A DNA stretch of 64,000 nucleotides. Source: a bacterium. Its GTDB lineage: Bacteria; Electryoneota; Electryoneia; Electryoneales; Electryoneaceae. The stretch spans positions 361,033-425,032 of the forward strand of contig JAHLLH010000002.1 in NCBI GenBank assembly GCA_020444265.1, in the 5' to 3' direction. This document shows positions 24,379 through 31,704 of the stretch, piece by piece (the stretch's first letter is position 1; each line of letters opens with the position of its first letter). The position numbers and the translations under genes are program-made. A model generated the notes under the pieces. The model was given only the letters and a program-made list of their open reading frames with translations, had not been told where the DNA came from and searched no databases.

Positions 24379-24594
24379 TGACCTACCCTCCTTTCGTCAA
24401 CTCCAACCTGTGACCAGGTCCCTCAAGTCGAAACCTGGAAGGAGAGACGCGACCCCGCTTTCAGGAGAAGGGCGCATTTCCGAAGGCGGGAATGTGCATG
24501 TTGGTTCATCCGTGCACAAGAGGCACTTTCTCTCCTTACTCCAGTCTCTCTGCAAGAGCAGGGCCAATAAACACCAAATACGATAACGTCCGTT

Positions 24595-24610
24595 TTATAT
24601 AGCTATATAA
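24595..24610. promoter_or_regulatory. Perfect AT-rich 16-bp palindrome
   Basis: TTATATAGCTATATAA is fully self-complementary. It lies about 215 bases upstream of the zinc-ribbon gene, in a gap (24379-25005) that otherwise holds a family A repeat and no gene. It may be an operator or include a -10 element; there is no direct support. Confidence 0.3.
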
Positions 24611-24781
24611 CAAAAGTTTATGGTGTCGTTTGCCCGGAGTGAAATCGTGGGTTCAGGAGGGGTGTGAGGGGGGTCACAAGGTTGGCGCACAGCTCTGCGC
24701 ACGACATGCACAAGAAAAGGCCGAATGAGCGCAGGTTGGGTGTGACCGGGAACAAGTTGCCGACAACAGAACGATGATCCA

Positions 24782-24967
24782 TCATCCCGGGCTTGACCCG
24801 GGACCCAGCATTCTTCGGTTCCTGGAGTTCCTTGGTCGGCCTTTTCTTACGCCGTCCGTGGCCGGGGGAGGGCCCTCTCTCCGCCACTCCAATACGAACA
24901 CGGTTTGAAGGGTTCAGGACTGCTTGAAGTGCGGTGGCTTGATCCCGGATCAAGTCCGGGATGACAT
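24782..24967. repeat. Family A interspersed inverted repeat, copy 3
   Basis: The left arm is TCATCCCGGGCTTGACCCGG, followed by GACCCAGCATTC. The right arm is GATCCCGGATCAAGTCCGGG followed by ATGACAT. They are separated by about 125 bases. Confidence 0.8.
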
Positions 24968-25005
24968 CTTTATTGTAGTCAGAAAAGTATCAGCCTGGCG
25001 AGAGC

Positions 25006-28000
25006 TCAGCGGGAGGAGGTGGAATCGACTGCCGCACCGCGATCCCGTTCGAGGGCGCGGAAGTAGTCACGAATGGTCTCACGCCAGGGACGGGAATAAT
25101 CACCATCGAGGGCACGCAGCATCCGTTCGCGCAGCAGGTCTTCTTCTTCGGGTGGTAGTTCGCCCGGCGCAGAAATCCGTCCCCCCTCGGCCACACGACC
25201 GGTCCGTTGACGGCTATACTCACGTTCCTGCAGGGAGCGTTGGCTGTCCAGCAGACGTTGCACGATTCGCTGCTGCAACCGTTTGGTGCGTGAGGTAACC
25301 GATTGATCCTCGAGGTCTTTGGCGACCTGATCCATCGCATCCCCCAGCCCATCGAGCGAGCCTAACATCTCTTCCATCGACTGGTTCTGCGACTGCCGTT
25401 CCAGTTGACGCATCTGCTCAGCCAATGCACGTTGCCGTGCCGCCATCTGCCGCATCATCTGCCCTCTGGACCCCGGTTGGGAGCCAGGCATGGGCATTTG
25501 CATGCTCTGGCTACCCTGGTTGAGCTGCTGTTGCTGCTGCGCCATCTGCTGGAGCGACTCCATCATCTCCTGGTAGCCGGTGCCGCTGGACGAATTCTGC
25601 ATGGCCTGCTGGGAGGAGTTGAGACGCAAGAGGGCGAGATGCATCATCGCCAAAGCGTGTCCCTGTTCCCCCGTGACTTCGCGTGGGCGACGATCTGTAT
25701 ACCGCTCTATCGCCGTCTCCATGTAGGAACGAGCTCGCTGCAAGTCGCCAGCAATGGGTGCACCGACAAAGAATGATTGTTTCATCAACTCGGCGACATC
25801 GTCCTCGAGCACGCTCATCCCCTCCAACAGCGCCTCCTGATCGGCGGCGAGAGCGGGGTATCTCGGGCTGGCGATACCGAGGGTGCTCGACTGGACACGA
25901 AGCGCTTCCTGATGGCGGCTCAGGAGCAGGATGCGCGCGTAGAGGCGGTCCATCTCCTTGCCAACTTCCTGCTTGCCCTGGTCCGCATAGGATTGCTGGG
26001 TCTGACGCATCCGTTGCGCGAGCTGTTGCATCTGCTCACCGGCCTGCTGGGAGGGTTTCTGTGCCTGTTGGGGTTGTCCCTGCTGCATCGATTGCTGGGA
26101 CTGCTGCATGGACTCTTTGAGGTTCTCATCCTGCGCAGCGTTGGCCTGCTGGTTCAGTGAGTCGGCGAGCGCCTGGTTGTTTTCGCCGGCTGCATCGTCG
26201 GCGACTTCTTCCGCCCGTTCCGCCAGGTTCTCCAGCTCCTCCTCGATGCGCTGCTGCTCGAGGGCCGCCTGCTTCGCCTCCTGGCTGGTGGCATCCTCCA
26301 TTCGCTGGGCAAGATCCATCTGACGATCCGCGAGGTCCTCGGCCCGTTTCGCCAGCTCATCGAGTCGTTTCTCCATCTGCAACCGTTCGAGGATCGAGAG
26401 GTTGCGATCGAGGTTCTCCATCAACTGGTCCTGGTTGGCAACCAGTTCTTCGAGTGCTTCACGGACCTGCTCTCCGTCCATCTCCTCCATCGCGGTACGC
26501 AGCTTCTCCATCGCCTCACGCATCTCCGGTGTGGCGATCTCTTCCATCAATTCCTGCAGCCGCTGGTACTTTTCGAGAAGTTCCTCGCTCAGCAGGTTTT
26601 GCGATTCGGCTTGTTCCTTGAGCTGTTCGAGGGTGTTAGCGACCTCGTCCATGTTTTGCAGCATTTCTTCCTGACGGTCCAGGGTCTGCTGCAGCGCACG
26701 TGTCTCTTCCCAGCTCATCTCATCCGGGTTCGACTTCATCCGGGTGAGGGTCTCTTCAAGTTTCCGTTTCGTCTCTTCAGCCTGCTCGCGGGCTCGTGCC
26801 ATCTCGTCGCCCGCCTCCTGCTCCTGCTGCTCGGTGAGCTGGAAAAGCTCTTCAACCGAGGGGAATACGAGGCGGCGGGTTTCGGTTCGGGCACGTTTCG
26901 GCCCGCCATAGATGTCATTGTCCCACGCTTCCACGAAGTAATGGACCTCGTCCGTGGGGAGCAGGGGCAAATCGGTCAAGGGCCAGAGGCCACGAACGAT
27001 AGCTCGCCCGGACTCATCGGTTTCCGGCTGGAGATCGACCCCCTGAAATTGGTTCTCGCTGACGCTGTCCGGCCCGAGCAGGTCGGTGTGGATACGGTAG
27101 CGCAGACGCATCTTGCTGATGCCGTAATCATCGTCCGCCAGGGTCACCAGCGGGACCACGAGGCGGTCGGGAATCAATGCGCCATCTTCCGGCAGGCGAA
27201 TCTCAACTCGCGGATACTGGTCAGAGATGGTGGTGATGTCGTAGCGGACCGGTTCATCGCTTGCAACGCCATCACGGGCGGTCAAATTTACCCACCACTG
27301 ACCAGGTGAGCCGACGTTGAAACGTCCTGTCACATTCCGCTGATCGACACGAAGTTCGAGCGAATCGAGTTCGCCATCCTGTTCTTCCAGTTGTAACCAG
27401 GCGGCGGAGAGGGGACGGCTTGCTTCGAGGGCGATTTGTACACGGGTTCCCGGAAGGGCGGTTACTTCGCCAACCCCAACTGGCAGGGAAATCGGCTCCT
27501 GGCTGGTGTAGGCGGGTGGCTGGAGGGTCAGTTCCACACGGGCCACCCGCGGGCGCGCGATCATCACAACATCGACCGTGTCGCTGGATAATCGTCCGCT
27601 GACCGCCGCGACACGAGCGTTGCGCTGAATATTCTCGAGCAGGGCCGTGTAGAGGGTCGTGTCCGCAGAATCCTGTGTTGTTTCCAGGCGACGGACCAGC
27701 CCGGTGCCTTCATCAACGAGGAAACGCAGGGCGCGGGGTCTAGCGTGCCGGGCACGGACGCGTAACTCGACATCCTCCCCCTGAACCACTCGCATGGTAT
27801 CAGGCCCCTCGAGCGCGAGGACAACTCGTCCCGGCTTGAGGAAGGTGACCGTGGGATTGGCGAGACGATACCCTGCATTAAAAAGCGCATCCCCGACAAG
27901 GATCAGTGCGAGGACTGTCACTGCCGTAGCGACCGCAAAGGAACGCAGCGCATTGAAGAGGGGAGTCTGACGCAGAAAACGGCTGCTCACGAGGGTTGAC

Positions 28001-28440
28001 GCAAAAGCATCCGCCTGTTCGAGGGCAGCACGGCGCAGATCGGCGCTGGTATTCGGGTCCTGCTTCGCTTCGAGCTGGAGAGCGTTCAGCAGACGGTCAT
28101 GGCTTTCCTCATCCTCCTGCCAGATCCAACGTGCGAGGGTCTCGAAAGAGGGGACCGTGCTGCGGAAGAGAAGCACGAGAGTGTAGAGGAGGGGTGCGAG
28201 CAGGACAAGAGCCGCCGTCCAACGGAGCAGCCCCGCCAGCAGGCTGCGCGCCGCCGGGTCAAACCAGGCGATGGCTTCCAGCCCGGTGATAGCGAGCGCG
28301 AGGAGCAGGACAAAGGCAATGGATGCCAGCCAGGCCGCACCGGCCCAGACGATTTTCTGACGTCGCCGGAGTTGTGTCAGCAGGGCGGTAATGTTGGGCA
28401 GGGTTGTACGCATGCCAGGTCTCGCTGCGGTCTCGTGCAT
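25006..28440 (-). CDS. Giant DUF4175-like membrane protein with long coiled coil
   Basis: The 1144-residue protein has three N-terminal hydrophobic helices (about 34-56, 70-92 and 165-188). A beta-rich extracytoplasmic region (about 195-480; GRVVLALEGPDTMRVVQGED, YDITTISDQYPRVEIRLPED) follows. A very long Glu/Leu coiled coil runs from about 520 to 780. The last part is Gln/Met-rich (QQSQQSMQQGQPQQAQKPSQ) to about 1100. The order matches DUF4175-type proteins known from Bacteroidota and Gemmatimonadota, whose function is unknown. Its size and rod-like shape suggest an envelope-spanning or scaffold role (inference). ATG 28440 has only a weak ribosome site; ATG 28413 is an alternative. Confidence 0.88.
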   Translation of the reverse strand: MHETAARPGMRTTLPNITALLTQLRRRQKIVWAGAAWLASIAFVLLLALAITGLEAIAWFDPAARSLLAGLLRWTAALVLLAPLLYTLVLLFRSTVPSFETLARWIWQEDEESHDRLLNALQLEAKQDPNTSADLRRAALEQADAFASTLVSSRFLRQTPLFNALRSFAVATAVTVLALILVGDALFNAGYRLANPTVTFLKPGRVVLALEGPDTMRVVQGEDVELRVRARHARPRALRFLVDEGTGLVRRLETTQDSADTTLYTALLENIQRNARVAAVSGRLSSDTVDVVMIARPRVARVELTLQPPAYTSQEPISLPVGVGEVTALPGTRVQIALEASRPLSAAWLQLEEQDGELDSLELRVDQRNVTGRFNVGSPGQWWVNLTARDGVASDEPVRYDITTISDQYPRVEIRLPEDGALIPDRLVVPLVTLADDDYGISKMRLRYRIHTDLLGPDSVSENQFQGVDLQPETDESGRAIVRGLWPLTDLPLLPTDEVHYFVEAWDNDIYGGPKRARTETRRLVFPSVEELFQLTEQQEQEAGDEMARAREQAEETKRKLEETLTRMKSNPDEMSWEETRALQQTLDRQEEMLQNMDEVANTLEQLKEQAESQNLLSEELLEKYQRLQELMEEIATPEMREAMEKLRTAMEEMDGEQVREALEELVANQDQLMENLDRNLSILERLQMEKRLDELAKRAEDLADRQMDLAQRMEDATSQEAKQAALEQQRIEEELENLAERAEEVADDAAGENNQALADSLNQQANAAQDENLKESMQQSQQSMQQGQPQQAQKPSQQAGEQMQQLAQRMRQTQQSYADQGKQEVGKEMDRLYARILLLSRHQEALRVQSSTLGIASPRYPALAADQEALLEGMSVLEDDVAELMKQSFFVGAPIAGDLQRARSYMETAIERYTDRRPREVTGEQGHALAMMHLALLRLNSSQQAMQNSSSGTGYQEMMESLQQMAQQQQQLNQGSQSMQMPMPGSQPGSRGQMMRQMAARQRALAEQMRQLERQSQNQSMEEMLGSLDGLGDAMDQVAKDLEDQSVTSRTKRLQQRIVQRLLDSQRSLQEREYSRQRTGRVAEGGRISAPGELPPEEEDLLRERMLRALDGDYSRPWRETIRDYFRALERDRGAAVDSTSSR

Positions 28441-28534
28441 GGCTCAAGATACACAGGGGTAAAAGCGATGGAAGGATTTGTAATAAATTTATAGAGCTCC
28501 TAGTATAACTGCCTTGCTACTTGCAAGAAAATGA

Positions 28535-28891
28535 CTATCTCGTGAATATGTCTACCATAGAATCAGCATTAATATTAATAAATTTTTTGTTTGGGTTACT
28601 ACTATCTATAACAACAATATGATATTTGTTCTTTCTTTCTATATCCTTAATCATTTCGTATTTACCATTAATATTAACCATACTTATAGGTTTCGACAGA
28701 TTCAGTTTTAAGAGTCTACTATGAATTTCCTCCTTATTATCACCTTCTATAAAAAGAGCTAAGTCAATATCTACTGCATTTATTGATCCTTTAGTTACAG
28801 AACCGAATAGAGCCACCCTCTTTAGCCGATTTCCGCAACAGTATTTGATGCTTTCTAGGTCAGCTTCGGGAATGTATTTTTGAATCACCAC
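28535..28891 (-). CDS. Minimal nucleotidyltransferase (MNT-like), AT-rich islet
   Basis: The 118-residue protein shows the Pol-beta nucleotidyltransferase core: FGSVTKGS with G30-S31, then DIDLALFI with D41 and D43. A third acidic residue may be in HIVVIDSS. It is far smaller than CBASS cyclases and fits MNT-type proteins, which often act as antitoxins or modify a partner. The start is GTG 28891 without a clear ribosome site, 15 bases after the stop of the upstream gene. Base composition is strikingly AT-rich compared with all neighbours, with codons such as ATA and AAT dominating, which indicates transfer. Its natural partner should be the adjacent membrane protein rather than the usual HEPN toxin. 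Confidence 0.75.
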   Translation of the reverse strand: MVIQKYIPEADLESIKYCCGNRLKRVALFGSVTKGSINAVDIDLALFIEGDNKEEIHSRLLKLNLSKPISMVNINGKYEMIKDIERKNKYHIVVIDSSNPNKKFININADSMVDIFTR

Positions 28892-28905
28892 GATACACCT
28901 AGTAG

Positions 28906-29661
28906 TTAGAACAGAAGACGAAACAAATACACTAAGAAAGAAACTAACGACGTAACAATAACACCATCTATAACAGAACTTGCTATTTTACCTAACCATT
29001 TTGTAGATAATCCATGTGTATAATAAAATACAACAGTAAAAAACATATTTTCAGGAACATTCTTTCCTTCAAAGTAAATCCCTGGTTTGTCAGTTAACTT
29101 CTTGTACTTAGGGCTACTATATTCGATGTTATAACCATGATTATCGAAGATAAATTTAACACGTAATATATCGCATTTATTTTCATGTGATATATAATGA
29201 TATACATGGTATCTTTTTATAAAGTAATTGTTTGAATCCATTTTTTTGAAGTCTAGTATCCTGTGGTATTTTACATCAAAATATAGATTATTATCTTCAA
29301 GTAAACTTTCTGGGAATGTTATTTTGTATCTAATTCTACTATTAGATTCTGAAAAGTATTTAGAGTGTGATGATTCATTATCGTCAGAATCAAGCTCAGC
29401 TTTACCATCCCATTTTTTTTCAGAAGAGCTAGTAAAATAAATTTCATCTTCGAATGGGTTGTACCTTTCTTCAAAAGCAATCTTCCAGACGTTAGGACCA
29501 TCAATAATTTTTTTTAAGTGATATTTTTCAATTATTATTGCATGATCATTAATGGAAGCAGGTAGTTCTATTTCTGTAACACAAGACATTATCTTGAATA
29601 CAGGTGCATCATCAGAAGGTTCAGAGTGAAAATAGTTTTTCGGAGCGGGTCTATTAGACAT
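28906..29661 (-). CDS. Tail-anchored protein of unknown function, AT-rich islet
   Basis: The 251-residue protein is mostly soluble and probably beta-rich (RIRYKITFPESLLEDNNLYF, VKFIFDNHGYNIEYSSPKYK). It has one hydrophobic C-terminal helix (VIDGVIVTSLVSFLVYLFRL) ending at the terminus. It has no signal peptide, so a tail-anchored cytoplasmic protein is likely. ATG 29661 has no good ribosome site. It shares the low GC content of the nucleotidyltransferase downstream and nothing else in the window. I do not recognise the family. Pairing of a nucleotidyltransferase with a membrane protein recalls two-gene toxin or defence modules, but this is inference. Confidence 0.65.
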   Translation of the reverse strand: MSNRPAPKNYFHSEPSDDAPVFKIMSCVTEIELPASINDHAIIIEKYHLKKIIDGPNVWKIAFEERYNPFEDEIYFTSSSEKKWDGKAELDSDDNESSHSKYFSESNSRIRYKITFPESLLEDNNLYFDVKYHRILDFKKMDSNNYFIKRYHVYHYISHENKCDILRVKFIFDNHGYNIEYSSPKYKKLTDKPGIYFEGKNVPENMFFTVVFYYTHGLSTKWLGKIASSVIDGVIVTSLVSFLVYLFRLLF

Positions 29662-30134
29662 CAATAATATCCCAAGTAGTGGCGATAGGGATTAGATAAT
29701 CATCTCTGAGATATATCGCAAGACAAAAAGAGGAAGAAAGCACTACACAGGCAGGTTCGCTGCAACAGGAGAAACCACCCGTCTCCCGGATACTCCCGGT
29801 ACGGTCCCGATGGTTCCCATTCACGGGCCACCTAGTTGCAATGATCAGGTGCAAGGCTCTCCAAACTCCAAGTTATTGCCATAGTGGAGGGTCGGAAACG
29901 CTTGTCAGCAGGGGCTTCTGTCGAGTCAGGATTCCTCATGCGGAAGAAACGAACCTGCTCTAAACTTCACAAAATTGTACTGGGACAGAGAGTCCCAGCG
30001 GTGGCCCATCCTGACTCACCTGACTACCTTATGGTAGATGTGTGCTGGATTTCTGGGCCGGCAGTGAGCGCAAGTCGCACCGCGATGCGTTATTGGCAAT
30101 CATTGGAAAGTGAAACCATTGCTCGGGGGAGGCG
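29662..30134. other. Gap at the right edge of the AT-rich islet
   Basis: The AT-rich composition continues to about 29720 and then changes to genome-like GC. No convincing gene is seen; short frames at 29654-29854 (minus) and 29884-30156 (plus) lack ribosome sites and family character. No flanking direct repeat, tRNA or integrase was found that would mark an attachment site. Confidence 0.5.
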
Positions 30135-31295
30135 ATGGGTGATGCCACAATCTTGATCCTGGGTGGCTACGGTGAGACGGGAAAACGTCTTGCCCGCTAC
30201 CTGCTCGCGAGCACCACATGCCGTATTGTGGTCGGGGGACGGGACGCCTCAAAGGCGGAATCTTTCGCTGCAGAACTCAACGATTCCCAGATGAGCGACC
30301 GTGTGCTGGGCATCCGTCTCGATGCAACTGAGCGCGAATCCGTCCGCGATGCGCTACAGGGTGTCAACCTCTTCATTCAGGCAGGTCCCGCTCTTCCAGA
30401 AGAGGTGGTGCGCCTCCTCGCCGAAGAAGTTCTCAACGCTGCTGCAGACTGGATTGATATTCAGCTCGACTCAACCCAGGCGGCGATTCTCTCCACCTTC
30501 GAAGAACGTATGAAAGAGGAAGGACGCTGCTTTGTCACCCAGGGCGGTTACCATCCCGGCCTGCCTGCCCTGTTGATTCGCTGGGCGGCACGTCACTCTC
30601 CCCACCTCGAAAAAGCTATTGTTTCCAGCTACCTCAATCAGAAGGGTGGTCTCCCCTTTACCAGCGGTGTCGACGAGCTGATGGACATGTTCCGTGGCTA
30701 CGAGGCGCACATGCTACATGGTGGAGAATGGGTCAAGGTGAAGGGAACCACTCCGGACGACTTCCCCAAGGTTACTTTCCCCTTCGGCATCGGCAAGCAG
30801 ATGACGACGCCAATGGACCTGGAAGAGATGAAATCGCTGACCGAGATCATGCCGGATATCAAGGAGAGTGGCTTCCTGATTGGCGGGTTCAACTGGTTCA
30901 CCAACTACATTGTCAGCCCGATCGTCATGGTGGGGATGAAAGTGCTGCCCTTCATACCTCTGCGCAGTTGGGGACGGCTTTTCTCCTGGTCCTGCTGCCG
31001 TTTCGCCAGACCGCCCTACGGGGTAGTTGTGCAAGTTGAAGCACGCGGGCAGAAGAACGGTCAGGAGTATGACCTCAGCCTTGCGATGTACCATGATGAT
31101 GGCTATGATCTGACCGCCATCCCGGTTGTTGCAACCATCCGTCAAATGCTCGATGGTACCTGCCACACCCCCGGCCTCTATTTCCAGGCATGGCTGCCGG
31201 AACCAACACGGATGATCCGCGACATGCAGAAGATGGGCGTGAAGATCCTCGAACGAATAACGCCGTTGAATAATTTCATCAACGGCGCCGCCTGA
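30135..31295 (+). CDS. Saccharopine dehydrogenase-like NAD(P)-binding oxidoreductase
   Basis: The 386-residue protein starts with a Rossmann motif ILILGGYGETGKRLARYL. Following segments (VVGGRDASKAESFAAEL, VLGIRLDATERESVRDAL, LFIQAGPALPEEVVRLLAEE) match the saccharopine dehydrogenase / trans-acting enoyl reductase superfamily. A hydrophobic middle (NYIVSPIVMVGMKVLPFIPL) suggests membrane association, as known for lipid-acting members. True lysine-pathway saccharopine dehydrogenase is less likely, since no lysine genes are near. The GGAGG is only two bases before ATG 30135, which is tight. It is monocistronic and followed by repeats. Confidence 0.8.
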   Translation: MGDATILILGGYGETGKRLARYLLASTTCRIVVGGRDASKAESFAAELNDSQMSDRVLGIRLDATERESVRDALQGVNLFIQAGPALPEEVVRLLAEEVLNAAADWIDIQLDSTQAAILSTFEERMKEEGRCFVTQGGYHPGLPALLIRWAARHSPHLEKAIVSSYLNQKGGLPFTSGVDELMDMFRGYEAHMLHGGEWVKVKGTTPDDFPKVTFPFGIGKQMTTPMDLEEMKSLTEIMPDIKESGFLIGGFNWFTNYIVSPIVMVGMKVLPFIPLRSWGRLFSWSCCRFARPPYGVVVQVEARGQKNGQEYDLSLAMYHDDGYDLTAIPVVATIRQMLDGTCHTPGLYFQAWLPEPTRMIRDMQKMGVKILERITPLNNFINGAA

Positions 31296-31318
31296 TTCAC
31301 TCTGCTCATCGGCCTATC

Positions 31319-31540
31319 TGTCATCCCGGGCTCGACCCGGGATCCAGCATCCTTCGCCTTGAACGTGGTACACTTTCAGCCTTCAGCGATAGTGCCTTGG
31401 GCGTGGTTCGGGGGGCGAGCGTCGCCCTGTCCATTCGACCTCAGACTAGATCAAACGAGACTGTTTGAACAGCGGATGCTGGGCCCCGGATCATCCGTCT
31501 TCGCCAAGGCGACGGCGGGACAGGAGTCCGGGGTGACACT
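31319..31540. repeat. Family A interspersed inverted repeat, copy 4 (diverged right arm)
   Basis: The left arm is TGTCATCCCGGGCTCGACCC followed by GGGATCCAGCAT. The right arm (GGATGCTGGGCCCCGGATCA, ending GTCCGGGGTGACA) is interrupted by a GCCAAGGCGACGGCGGGAC stretch. It directly abuts a family C element. Confidence 0.7.
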
Positions 31541-31554
31541 TCGCTATGTCACAA

Positions 31555-31694
31555 GTGTAGCACGGGCATCTTGCCCGTGCATCGCGCCGCAGGCGCGGAG
31601 AGGAACGTCCGGCAGGTGCCGGACATCGCCGGACTCGGAGAATCTGGCCTACACTCGATGAATAGGCCCGACTTGGCGAGCAAGTCGGGCCACC
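31555..31694. repeat. Family C composite repeat, copy 1 (empty site)
   Basis: It starts GTGTAGCACGGGCATCTTGC. Successive hairpins are CGGGCA..TGCCCG, GTCCGGCA..TGCCGGAC, and GCCCGACTTG..CAAGTCGGGC at the end. Between the last two hairpins it reads ACTCGATGAATAGG, the uninterrupted form of the site that carries a family D insertion in the copy at 38506. The last hairpin may terminate the minus-strand kinase gene. Confidence 0.8.
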
Positions 31695-31704
31695 CACTCC
31701 CGTT

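Noticed and set aside
28535-29661. CBASS-type cyclase and effector
   Set aside because: The nucleotidyltransferase is only 118 residues, far below the size of CD-NTases, and the partner does not show a known CBASS effector domain.
29884-30156. Possible 90-residue gene before the saccharopine dehydrogenase-like gene
   Set aside because: No ribosome site and it overlaps the start of a well-supported gene in another frame.
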